Source: Chitinophaga rupis
Lineage (GTDB): Bacteria > Bacteroidota > Bacteroidia > Chitinophagales > Chitinophagaceae
Length of the DNA: 64,000 nucleotides
Assembly (NCBI RefSeq): GCF_900109685.1
Contig: NZ_FOBB01000002.1
Span: forward strand, 1 to 64,000
Direction: 5' to 3'
How positions within the stretch are numbered: position 1 is the first letter of the stretch; each line of letters opens with the position of its first letter. Of the stretch, positions 1 through 7,762 are shown in pieces. The position numbers and the translations under genes are program-made. The notes below the pieces were generated by a model. The model saw only the letters and a program-made list of their open reading frames with translations. It did not search any database and was not told the origin of the DNA.

Positions 1-275
1 GCTTCCTTTAATTGTTTTTCCTTATCTGTATTGGAGGCTCCTGCTTTTAGGTCCGGTGAGCCAACTGCTGGAGCATTTTTAACTACTGGCAGCTGATCCT
101 GGCTGTAATGCCTTTCGTACCAGGACACCATACTCCTAACGACCTCTCTGTTTTTAAGGCCGTACTTCTTTGCCAACTCCCCATAGCTTTGATCTGTCGA
201 TAGATATTCCCGGGCAACGCTGATTTTCAAGGTCTCGGCGTAGATAGGAGGTGGTCCTAATGATTTTCCTTTCAT
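1..275 (-). CDS. Transposase OrfA-like HTH protein (partial, runs off left edge)
   Basis: The ATG lies at 275-273 on the minus strand and the frame stays open to the window edge, giving about 91 residues of an incomplete protein. The translation starts MKGKSLGPPPIYAETLKISV and continues with a helix-turn-helix of the IS3-type OrfA kind (segment REYLSTDQSYGELAKKYGLK), in which a tyrosine/glycine-rich recognition helix precedes a charged linker. In IS3-like elements OrfA binds the IS ends and is joined by frameshifting to an OrfB integrase, which would lie outside the window. Two TTAATTAA palindromes separated by TCC (285-303) sit just upstream and may belong to the element's end. Assignment to a transposase is by resemblance; the exact IS family is not settled. 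Confidence 0.6.
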   Translation of the reverse strand, partial: MKGKSLGPPPIYAETLKISVAREYLSTDQSYGELAKKYGLKNREVVRSMVSWYERHYSQDQLPVVKNAPAVGSPDLKAGASNTDKEKQLKE

Positions 276-438
276 GTTAGTAATTTAATTAATCCTTAAT
301 TAACCCCCAACATGTAAAGTCAATTCTGAATCAATACAGCTTATATACGTGTTATAAATATGTTGTTGAAGGGTTTGATATTACTTATCATTGCCGCCGT
401 AATTTATTTCATACACCAAAATCATAAACTTTTATCCT

Positions 439-1239
439 ATGGGAATCCTGAAAGACGGCATCCAATTTACCGGAAGCGTGGGCAATATCTCCGCTTATAC
501 TATTAAAGGTTCAGACAAGATCATCCTGCGCCGTAAGGGTGGCGCTACAAAGGAGCAGATCGCTACTAGTCCCAGGTTTGAACGTACGCGGGAAAATAAT
601 TCGGAGTTTGGCATTTGCGCATCCACTGCGGGCCGTATCAAGCGAATGATGCGCTGTGTAGATAACATGGCAGACTACAATTTCACATCTACATTAAGTT
701 CCTTATTGAGAAAAAGAATGCAGCCGCGGGATACCGTAAGTGAAAGAGGCCGGCGGGGGCTTTTATTTTCACAGCATGCGGCCTTGCTGCAGGGTTTTCG
801 TTTGAACCTGAAAAACCCTTTTGAGAGTGTGGTAAGGCAAATGCCCATTTGTTCCATTGACCGCGCCACCGGCAAAGGTGTAGTACAGCTGCCGGAGCTA
901 ACGCCGGGCGTAAACCTGCTGTTGCCACCAAACCCGCCGCTATACCGTTTTGTATTAGGTATGGGCGCCATTACCGATATAAAGCATAACGGGAGGGATT
1001 ATACGGAGATTAACCCAAAACCATTACCGGCTGTTTTTTCTACTGCTACAGAGTGGCATGGCAATCAGCAAACATTTAACGCGCAACGGATAGAGCTGCC
1101 TTTAGAACTTCCGGAGGGCTGGGATACAACAGCTACCTTCCTGTTATTTATAGGGCTTGAAATGGGCAAACCTTTAACGGCCAGTGAGATTGAAGAGGTG
1201 AAGGGCAGAGGCTGTGCGGTTATTGCAGCAGTGGGATAA
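439..1239 (+). CDS. Conserved hypothetical protein, 266 aa
   Basis: The function is not recognised. It has an ATG start and no signal peptide or membrane segment, so it is probably cytoplasmic. The N-terminus (about residues 1-60) is glycine-rich and basic: MGILKDGIQFTGSVGNISAY is followed by a KGG motif and an FERTREN stretch. This pattern recurs in short uncharacterised proteins of Chitinophagaceae and relatives, as recalled and not checked. The C-terminal half is beta-rich with regular hydrophobic alternation and a PELTPGVNLLLPPNPPLYRF segment. It sits beside an IS fragment and faces a lectin gene across a perfect shared hairpin, so it may belong to an accessory module. A structural or mobile-element role is possible but not shown. 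Confidence 0.7.
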   Translation: MGILKDGIQFTGSVGNISAYTIKGSDKIILRRKGGATKEQIATSPRFERTRENNSEFGICASTAGRIKRMMRCVDNMADYNFTSTLSSLLRKRMQPRDTVSERGRRGLLFSQHAALLQGFRLNLKNPFESVVRQMPICSIDRATGKGVVQLPELTPGVNLLLPPNPPLYRFVLGMGAITDIKHNGRDYTEINPKPLPAVFSTATEWHGNQQTFNAQRIELPLELPEGWDTTATFLLFIGLEMGKPLTASEIEEVKGRGCAVIAAVG

Positions 1240-1257
1240 TTAAACGATCATAGTTAT

Positions 1258-1295
1258 CTATTTGGCTTTAAGTGTGATCACTTAAAGCCAAATAG
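1258..1295. terminator. Perfect bidirectional hairpin between convergent genes
   Basis: A 17-bp arm (CTATTTGGCTTTAAGTG, 1258-1274) is followed by a TGAT loop and its exact reverse complement (1279-1295). It begins 19 nt after the stop at 1239 and ends 9 nt before the stop of the minus-strand lectin gene at 1305. The base of the stem is A/T rich. This is the position and shape of a terminator serving both genes. Confidence 0.8.
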
Positions 1296-1304
1296 AATTT
1301 ATGT

Positions 1305-1805
1305 TCAGGCGGGTACTGCTTTACCAGCTTTTACCTGGGGAACCTGTTTATCAGTTTTTGTGAGTAACCAGTATTGTCCGCTGTAATTAGCAGCCGGCGC
1401 AAGGTGAGGCTGATCATTATAAGTGCCGCCGTTAAAGATATCTAATTGTAATTCCGGACCACGGAACATAGTAGAAAGAATAAAATATTCAGGATTATCC
1501 GGATGTGGTGTGATCTTCCAGTACTGACCAGAGTAATTGGCCATGGGAGCCAGGTGCAGCATATTATTTAACGGCCCGCCATTATAAACATCCAGGCACA
1601 TTTCAGGGCCCCTGAACATGGTGCTGAGCCGGAAGTAACCCTGTTGATCGGAAGGCTGAATAGACCAGTATTGACCGGAATAATCAGCTCTTGGAGCTAA
1701 GTGCGGCATGTTGTTCTCCGGGCCACCGTTAAAGATATCAAGGTCCATTTCAGGGCCTCTGAACATGGTGCTCAAACGGTAATAGAATTTGGAATCTACA
1801 GACAT
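1305..1805 (-). CDS. Beta-trefoil (ricin-type) lectin-like protein with three near-identical repeats
   Basis: The protein has 166 residues and consists almost entirely of three tandem repeats of 49-50 residues, with matching tryptophans at W47, W96 and W146. Each repeat carries the core LSTMFRGPE, an (I/V)(F/Y)NGG turn, HLAP, and the ending YSGQYW. Q-Y-W is the QxW signature of ricin-type beta-trefoil lectins, and three such units make one trefoil. There is no signal peptide and no catalytic domain, so it is probably a cytosolic carbohydrate- or glycan-binding protein, perhaps with three equivalent sites. The C-terminal tail (from about residue 150) is lysine/valine rich. The strong repeat identity suggests recent repeat homogenisation. 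The fold is inferred from the repeats; the ligand is unknown. Confidence 0.7.
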   Translation of the reverse strand: MSVDSKFYYRLSTMFRGPEMDLDIFNGGPENNMPHLAPRADYSGQYWSIQPSDQQGYFRLSTMFRGPEMCLDVYNGGPLNNMLHLAPMANYSGQYWKITPHPDNPEYFILSTMFRGPELQLDIFNGGTYNDQPHLAPAANYSGQYWLLTKTDKQVPQVKAGKAVPA

Positions 1806-2097
1806 AAAACTAATTTTCGGTTATTTTGTCTTCCTACTCTTTTTAAGGCTTTTCGGATACCGCCTCTCTTTGTTACCTCCCCGTGGGGCTGTTTTCTGAG
1901 TGGTTGCTGTGCTGCTATTGTCATTGCAGACAAGAGGAGGAGTGCTTTATTCTGGAAAGGAATATTTGTTCCTGTCCTTAATGGATATTTTAAGCTGATT
2001 TATGATTGATCGCTATTGTTAACATAGAAATACTGGATTTGTTCAGTCTGGGATAATTTCTTTGCAATGTAAAGTTTGTGTTCTTTGTACACAGTTG
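1806..2097. other. Intergenic stretch without a recognised gene
   Basis: This lies upstream of the lectin gene and should hold its promoter. No convincing TAnnTTTG box in a suitable position, no repeat and no coding frame with a recognisable product was seen. Confidence 0.4.
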
Positions 2098-2366
2098 TTA
2101 CTTAAAAAGCAGCATCCTGCCATGACCGGCCAGGGAAGACAGATCATTTGATTTTTTCCGGTACAGCAGTATGAATATAACAAGATAGGTTACCAGGGAA
2201 AAGTACAAAGGCCTTGAAATATAGCTGCCTTTGGTGATGTTTGCAAAAGCCCATACATCCCCGGCGCACTAAAGAAAAAGAGTAAGTGCTTCCAGAGGTC
2301 ATTGTTATTGCTTGCGGGGGCTTCGTTTAATGTAATGATGAATGGTTGTTCACGATTCGTGATTCA
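2098..2366 (-). pseudogene. Remnant of a membrane-protein gene, start missing and frameshifted
   Basis: Read on the minus strand, one frame gives QPFIITLNEAPASNNN followed by DLWKHLLFFFSAPG. Near 2257-2264 sense passes to the next frame, which reads DVWAFANITKGSYISRP, then the hydrophobic segment LYFSLVTYLVIFILLY, then RKKS to a TAA at 2100-2098. Joined, this resembles the carboxyl end of a membrane protein. No start codon exists in the first frame, where an in-frame TGA falls inside the palindrome at 2349-2377. The segment is downstream of the LytTR regulator and has the same orientation. The protein family was not recognised, so this is a tentative call based on composition and the apparent hydrophobic helix. 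Confidence 0.3.
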
Positions 2367-2377
2367 TGAATCGTGAA
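2349..2377. repeat. Perfect 10-bp inverted repeat behind the response regulator
   Basis: TTCACGATTC (2349-2358) and GAATCGTGAA (2368-2377) flank 9 nt, and a second palindrome GATTCATGAATC is nested across the centre. It starts 21 nt after the regulator stop on the minus strand. It could end the kinase/regulator transcript, but no U-tract follows, so factor-independent termination is doubtful. Confidence 0.5.
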
Positions 2378-2397
2378 TTAGCTAAGGACAGGTTCAC

Positions 2398-3138
2398 TCA
2401 GGAAAACTTAATCTTATCCCACAACTTATTCGTCACTACCTGCTCAATCACCTGTTCCCGGTAATTGCGGCTAATGGGAATTTTGTGCGATTGTATGAAG
2501 ATCTCATTCCCCTCAATACCTTCTATCTTCCGGATGGATACAATGTAGCTCTTATGCACACGGATAAAGGAGCTGCGGTCTAAGTTCTCTTCCAGGTGTT
2601 TCAGGTATAACAGGGTTACGTACTTGCCTTTGCGTGTGTAAATGGTTACGTAGTTCTGCATGCCCTCCACATACAAAATATCATCAAAGTAGATCTTTTC
2701 GTATTTGCTGCCACATTTAATGAAAAAGTGATCGGCGCCCTCTGTTGTTGTTTGAGGGGACGGCATGCTGGCATTGGTAATAAGCTGATGGTATTCCTTG
2801 GCTTTATTAGCTGATTTAAAAAAGCGGTCAAAGGTGATGGGTTTTAAAAGATAGTCGAGCACATTCAGCTGGAAACCTTCCAGCGCATAGGTGGGAAAGG
2901 CGGTGGTAATAATAACCATGGGTGGCTTTTGCACGATCTTCAGGAAATCAATTCCATTCATCTTGGGCATTTGTATGTCCAGGAATACCAGGTCTACGTG
3001 ATGTTTGTCCAGTAGCTTCATCAGCTCCACCGGGTTTTCGCAGGTGCCGGTCAGCTGCAGAAAATCAATTTCCCGCACATAGTTGGCCATACCTTCCCGG
3101 GCCAGGGGCTCATCGTCAATAATTACACAGTTTATCAT
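2398..3138 (-). CDS. LytTR-family response regulator
   Basis: This is a DNA-binding response regulator of 246 residues. The receiver domain spans about residues 1-120, with the acidic pair D8/D9, phospho-acceptor D54 in VFLDIQMP, and the conserved T/K region (TTAFPTYALEGFQ, then LLKPI). The LytTR DNA-binding domain occupies about residues 140-240; its recognisable core is YVEGMQNYVTIYT followed by FIRVHKSYIVS. The start lies 1 nt beyond the kinase stop codon, so the two are translationally coupled. Such pairs regulate nearby membrane or export functions; the divergent TonB barrel at 4532 is the obvious candidate target. The ligand and regulon are unknown. Confidence 0.93.
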   Translation of the reverse strand: MINCVIIDDEPLAREGMANYVREIDFLQLTGTCENPVELMKLLDKHHVDLVFLDIQMPKMNGIDFLKIVQKPPMVIITTAFPTYALEGFQLNVLDYLLKPITFDRFFKSANKAKEYHQLITNASMPSPQTTTEGADHFFIKCGSKYEKIYFDDILYVEGMQNYVTIYTRKGKYVTLLYLKHLEENLDRSSFIRVHKSYIVSIRKIEGIEGNEIFIQSHKIPISRNYREQVIEQVVTNKLWDKIKFS

Positions 3139-3139
3139 A

Positions 3140-4264
3140 CTATTTATAGTTGAAGGCTAATGCCGGTACAGATTGTGTTTGCTGCTGTGTGGATACATCC
3201 AGGTGAAAGTGCACGCTAAACCGTGTATCGCTGCTTTGTATCTCCAGCTGGTACTGGCCAGGATACAACAGGTCCAGCCGGCGCTGCACATTTTTTAATC
3301 CAATGCCGCCATAGTGCACCACATCTTTAGAGGCATTGTCAGAGGTGCTGTTGGTTACTATAAAATCCAGCTGCTGTTCGTTCATATGCATTTGCATGTT
3401 GATCCAGTTGGGCGTGTCCGCATGTTTGGATACGTGTTTAAACGCATTCTCCACAAAGGTCATGAGTATAAAGGGCGCTATCATCAGGTGAGCTGTGCTT
3501 TGCTGCTGTATGTTAAAGGTCACCTGCAGGTTATCATTCTGCCGCAGCTTTTCCAGCTCAATAAAATTTTCCAGGTAAGCGATCTCGCTGCTGAGGGGTA
3601 TTTGTTTATCGTTACACTCATACAGCTGATACCGCAGCAGGTCAGAGAATTTAGCCAGTGAGGCTGATGCCATGTGCGGGTTTTTATGGATCAGGAAAAA
3701 GATGGAGTTAATGGAATTGAACAGGAAATGCGGGTTAAACTGGTACTTTAAAAAGTTAAGCTCTGTTTCCAGCTTTTCTTTTTCAAGCAGCTGTTGCCTT
3801 CTTTGTGTTTGCAGCCAGTTACGGGCCAGCTTAATGCTCATGCCTAAGGTCATGCTGGCCAGGGTAGAGGGTAAGGCCGCACCAATGAACTGGTAAATGC
3901 AGTTACCGTCTGATTTATAATAATCCCCAACCGTTTGGCCTGCTGCAAAAGCGGTTAAGTAATAGCCCGGTATAATGAGCGCCGTGGCGCAGATCACCGT
4001 TAATAGCAGGTAGCTGAGGTAAACGGTGAACCGGCCTTTTTCCAGGTAACGGGGTATCAGAAAATACAGGTTGAAATACACTGCCAAAGCCTGGAACACA
4101 ATGTAAAAGCTGAACTTAATAGCATAGGTGCTGTGCAGGATGGCATCTGCTGCTTTAAAAGGATTGCCGATAGCTACTACCCACCAAATGTAATTGTACA
4201 GGAGCCAGAACGGCAGGTGGTATAACTTATACCGGATAAACCAGTGAGGATGGGCAGCTTGCAT
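3140..4264 (-). CDS. LytS/YehU-type sensor histidine kinase (His_kinase family)
   Basis: This is an inner-membrane sensor kinase of 374 residues that phosphorylates the following LytTR regulator. The N-terminal half holds four hydrophobic segments (roughly residues 20-40, 50-70, 85-105 and 125-145). These are followed by a short coiled linker rich in Q/E/K and the signature QFNPHFLFNSIN with phospho-acceptor H179. The ATPase domain has its N box at FVENAFKH (N273) and a glycine turn, HYGGIGLKNVQRRLDLLYPG. No PAS or periplasmic sensor domain is present, so sensing is probably through the membrane bundle. The ATG at 4264 is preferred over an in-frame TTG at 4285. The gene is divergent from a TonB-dependent barrel. 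Confidence 0.92.
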   Translation of the reverse strand: MQAAHPHWFIRYKLYHLPFWLLYNYIWWVVAIGNPFKAADAILHSTYAIKFSFYIVFQALAVYFNLYFLIPRYLEKGRFTVYLSYLLLTVICATALIIPGYYLTAFAAGQTVGDYYKSDGNCIYQFIGAALPSTLASMTLGMSIKLARNWLQTQRRQQLLEKEKLETELNFLKYQFNPHFLFNSINSIFFLIHKNPHMASASLAKFSDLLRYQLYECNDKQIPLSSEIAYLENFIELEKLRQNDNLQVTFNIQQQSTAHLMIAPFILMTFVENAFKHVSKHADTPNWINMQMHMNEQQLDFIVTNSTSDNASKDVVHYGGIGLKNVQRRLDLLYPGQYQLEIQSSDTRFSVHFHLDVSTQQQTQSVPALAFNYK

Positions 4265-4531
4265 TGTATAAAAGTTTAAGGACAAATGCTTCTTTTAAAG
4301 ATACAGGACTTTCTGCCAGTTTGAAAGCAGTACTATGTAAACAGGCTTAAATAATTGACCAGCTGCAACCGGTGGTATATGAAAGGCATCCCTTGCCTGT
4401 GCGGTACCCTTACAGGCCCTTTTACGGGCTTTTGATGCGCTTCATCAATTAGTGGCAGCGGGTGGTCATTCCGGTTTTTTTTAGTGTGCAGGTGCGCATT
4501 TCTTTGGGGAACATTTAAAACAGCCTGCAAT

Positions 4532-6997
4532 ATGAAGATCTTACACCTGTGCTTATTACTGTGCGGTTTTATACCGGCTGCCTTCGGGCAGGTATCCGGC
4601 CGGCTTACTACAGCTGCCGGACAGCCCATTCCCTTTGCCAATGTGCTGCTGTTAAAAAGCAGCGATACCTCGCTGGTAAAAGCCGCTTTAACGGACGAAA
4701 AGGGCGCTTACCGCATAGAACCCATAACACCGGGGCAATATCTGCTGCGTTATAGTAATGTGGGTTACCAGGTTTTTACGTCAGCCCCGTTTATACTAAC
4801 CGCTGCACAACCACAAAAAGATGCAGGTACCCTGGCGTTGACAGAAGATACCCACCAGCTGGGAGAGGTAGTGGTACGGGCAGAGAAACCCTTATTTCAG
4901 CCCCGTACAGATGGTATGGTAGTGAATGTGCAAAACAGCCTGTTAACCAAAGGCAGCTCTGCGCTGAACGTGCTGGAACGCTCGCCGGGGGTAATGATCG
5001 ATTACCGCAACAACGGCATTATGCTGAATGGCAAAAGCGGGGTGATGGTAATGATCAACGGGAAGCTGGTACGCATGTCTATGGACCAGGTAGTGAGCCT
5101 GTTGAACAGTATGAGCGCAGATAACATTGAGAAAATAGAGCTGCTTACCACCCCTGGCTCCCGTTATGACGCTGATGGCAGTGCCGGTATGATCAACATT
5201 GTGCTGAGGAAAGACCGGCAGCAGGGCACGCATGGCGCTTTTTCCATTACCGGCGGGTACGGCTGGCGGCAAAAAGGTACAGCCGGCATGAACCTGGCGC
5301 ATAATACTAAACGTACCAACCTGTATGGGTCCTATACCTACTCCATGAACAAAACCTACTCAGATCTGTTTATTACCAGCGCGCAGAATATGCCGGTGCT
5401 GGGTGGGCGTATGGAGGTGATAGCCTGGGATACCACCCACCAGGTTCAGCACAACCACGATGTTACTGCAGGTATAGATCACCAGCTGAATGATAAAACC
5501 ACTCTTGGCGCTAATGTGGCCTATAACAGCAGCCGCTCCGGCTCTACTACCATTACCAATGCAGGTTACAATGTGCTGCCGGATTCCCTGTTGCAATACA
5601 ATGGCATTGTGAATGGCCACAATCGCTGGCAAAACCTTCTATCATCCATTTACCTGGAAAAGAAATTACGGGCAGGTGAGCAGCTGAACCTGGATGTGGA
5701 TTACCTGTACTTTAATAATAACAATCCTTCAGAAGTATTCAGCCAGTTTGTAAACAAACATGGTTCACAAGCCGGGGGCAATGATAGTCTTTTTGCGCCC
5801 CTGCAGCGCGGTTTCGCCAATACTACCATCCAGGTAGGAGTAGCCAAGGCAGATTATTCCAGGCAGCTGAATGCTGCTGTTAAGCTGGAAGCCGGTATAA
5901 AAGGAACGTATACACGCAGCACCAGCACATCGCGCATTGAAAGCCTGATCAATGATAAATGGGTGAACCGCTCTGAAACCCTGAATGATATTTTAATGAA
6001 GGAAAGTATTGGCGCAGCGTATACCTCCGTGAATGTACAGCTAAACCCTGCCACCAGCCTGGTTGCCGGTTTACGTTATGAGTATGCCCATACCCGTATG
6101 GATAATCCGCAAACCGGCGAAAGTACCCTGAACCGTAAGCTGGGCGTGCTGTTCCCCAATATTTCCCTTTCCCGCAAGTTAGGTGAGGATGCGGAGCTGC
6201 AGCTGGCTTACAGCAAAAGGATCAGCCGTCCTTCCTACAACGATCTTGCTTCTTACGTGATCTACAGTGATCCCACTGCCGTGTACACCGGTAATCCTTT
6301 TCTGCGGCCTACCATTACACATAATATAAAGCTGGGTTATAACAATAAAGGCTATACTTTTTCCCTGCTGTTCAGCCGGGATAAGGATCCCATTATCCGG
6401 TACCAGATCAGCCAAACCGCGGCGGCCAACCTGTTATATATTTCCCCGCAGAACATGACTTACCTGAACAGCATCACCTTCCAGGCGAATGTACCGGTAA
6501 AGGTGAATGACTGGTGGAACATGAGCTATAGCTTAACCGGTGCATTGTATAATTACAAAGTGGTGCATACCCTGCAACCGGTGAAGCAAACCTACCTGGG
6601 TCATTCTTTTAACTTCAGTGAAACCTTTCAGCTGCCTAAGCGATTTTCTGCTGAACTATCCGGCTGGTATAATGCCCGTTCTTACAACGGTTCTGTAAAG
6701 GTGGATGGCTTTGGCGCAATAAACGCCGGTGTTAAAAAGGAGCTGAATAATAATGCCGGCAGCCTGCAGCTGTCCGTAACAGATGTGCTGCGCAGCTTTA
6801 GTATTCATACGCAGTACGGTGCGCTGACCAGGGAAGCGTTTGATATTGTAAACAATGTATTTATTCATACAGAATCTACGGTGCGGCCGGTTTTCAGGTT
6901 AACGTATGCGCGTTCTTTCGGCGGGAGTGGGTTAAAGAGCGCTGCCAGGAAGGAGGGTGGTGCAAAGGATGAAAGGGACAGGATCAGGAAGGAGTAG
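4532..6997 (+). CDS. TonB-dependent outer-membrane beta-barrel receptor
   Basis: An 821-residue outer-membrane protein with signal peptide MKILHLCLLLCGFIPAAFGQ. A carboxypeptidase-like regulatory beta-sandwich (about 20-100) comes next. A plug-like domain (about 110-215) contains VLERSPGVMIDY, ELLTTPGSRYDADGSAGMIN and IVLRKD. A barrel of the OMP_b-brl_3 type runs to the end. The family imports ligands across the outer membrane using TonB energy. It is not a SusC protein: it is shorter, lacks the SusC plug signature, and has no SusD partner. ATG 4532 is chosen over an upstream in-frame ATG at 4484 because it begins a clean signal peptide. It is divergent from a LytTR kinase/regulator pair across about 270 bp that contain small hairpins (for example TTGATG-CGCTT-CATCAA). 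Confidence 0.9.
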   Translation: MKILHLCLLLCGFIPAAFGQVSGRLTTAAGQPIPFANVLLLKSSDTSLVKAALTDEKGAYRIEPITPGQYLLRYSNVGYQVFTSAPFILTAAQPQKDAGTLALTEDTHQLGEVVVRAEKPLFQPRTDGMVVNVQNSLLTKGSSALNVLERSPGVMIDYRNNGIMLNGKSGVMVMINGKLVRMSMDQVVSLLNSMSADNIEKIELLTTPGSRYDADGSAGMINIVLRKDRQQGTHGAFSITGGYGWRQKGTAGMNLAHNTKRTNLYGSYTYSMNKTYSDLFITSAQNMPVLGGRMEVIAWDTTHQVQHNHDVTAGIDHQLNDKTTLGANVAYNSSRSGSTTITNAGYNVLPDSLLQYNGIVNGHNRWQNLLSSIYLEKKLRAGEQLNLDVDYLYFNNNNPSEVFSQFVNKHGSQAGGNDSLFAPLQRGFANTTIQVGVAKADYSRQLNAAVKLEAGIKGTYTRSTSTSRIESLINDKWVNRSETLNDILMKESIGAAYTSVNVQLNPATSLVAGLRYEYAHTRMDNPQTGESTLNRKLGVLFPNISLSRKLGEDAELQLAYSKRISRPSYNDLASYVIYSDPTAVYTGNPFLRPTITHNIKLGYNNKGYTFSLLFSRDKDPIIRYQISQTAAANLLYISPQNMTYLNSITFQANVPVKVNDWWNMSYSLTGALYNYKVVHTLQPVKQTYLGHSFNFSETFQLPKRFSAELSGWYNARSYNGSVKVDGFGAINAGVKKELNNNAGSLQLSVTDVLRSFSIHTQYGALTREAFDIVNNVFIHTESTVRPVFRLTYARSFGGSGLKSAARKEGGAKDERDRIRKE

Positions 6998-7044
6998 GGG
7001 GAAGAATAAAATATTCCTTAACTTGGTTACTACAACCCGGCAAC

Positions 7045-7569
7045 ATGCTTAATACCATAAAAGAAAGCTTGTGGACGCAATTCGGAGCAAGCATAGACAT
7101 GCTCGAAAATGCGATAACCTCATACCCCGAAGATCATTGGGATAACAACAGGAAGTTTTTTTACATTGCGTATCATACCTTGGTGTTCCTGGATTATTAT
7201 CTCACCATTCCACACAAGAACCAGCCTGCAGCATTACCCTTTACGCTTGCAGCATCTGAAGATGAAATAGACCCTGACGCATTAGATGATATCATGCCTG
7301 ACCGCATTTACAGTAAAAAAGAATTACTGGGCTACCTGCAATTAAACCGTGAAAAATGCCGTCAGGTAATTACAGGCTTAACGCAAGAACAATTGGGAGA
7401 GCGATGGATAGAGGATGGCGGCGACATGAATTATGCAGTGCTGGAAATATTATTGTATAACATGCGGCATGTGCAGCATCATGCGGCGCAGTTGAATATG
7501 CTTTTACGGAGGCAGATAGGGAGTGCACCGGGGTGGGTGTCGAGGGCGAATGTAAGATCTGCAGAGTAA
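7045..7569 (+). CDS. DinB/DfsB-fold four-helix protein
   Basis: The protein has 174 residues and no signal peptide, so it is probably cytoplasmic. It matches the DinB-like four-helix bundle: an early helix with FYIAYHTLVFLDYYL and a late helix with MRHVQHHAAQLNMLLRR. Together these supply the histidines that bind a divalent metal in this superfamily. Family members include thiol-dependent transferases and many damage-induced proteins of unknown activity, so no substrate can be assigned. It stands alone, 47 bp after the barrel gene and on the same strand. The last five codons and stop overlap the first unit of a 52-bp tandem repeat that continues downstream. Confidence 0.8.
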   Translation: MLNTIKESLWTQFGASIDMLENAITSYPEDHWDNNRKFFYIAYHTLVFLDYYLTIPHKNQPAALPFTLAASEDEIDPDALDDIMPDRIYSKKELLGYLQLNREKCRQVITGLTQEQLGERWIEDGGDMNYAVLEILLYNMRHVQHHAAQLNMLLRRQIGSAPGWVSRANVRSAE

Positions 7570-7673
7570 AACCGGCATGAACCATGCAATTATAACATAA
7601 AATGTTCGATTTGCAGAGTAAAATGGTGCTTAAGTATGCAAATGTAACATGAAATGTTTGATTTGCAGAGTTG
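7556..7673. repeat. 52-bp tandem repeat, about 2.2 copies, overlapping a gene end
   Basis: Units start at 7556, 7608 and 7660 with GATCTGCAGAGT, GATTTGCAGAGT and GATTTGCAGAGT, so the period is exactly 52 bp; the third unit is cut short. Each full unit ends with a small palindrome of form AACAT-N3-ATGTT. The first unit includes the final codons of the DinB-like gene. No terminator T-run follows directly. Confidence 0.8.
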
Positions 7674-7762
7674 ATGCTTGTGGTCTTCAACTTATATAAT
7701 ATAAAAAATCAATATTTTTTTGGCGCTTACTTATCTCCTTTAGCTGCTGCAATAACACCTTT

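Noticed and set aside
4484-4531. Upstream ATG for the TonB barrel gene
   Set aside because: The extra 16 residues would put a polar stretch before the signal peptide; ATG 4532 starts it cleanly.
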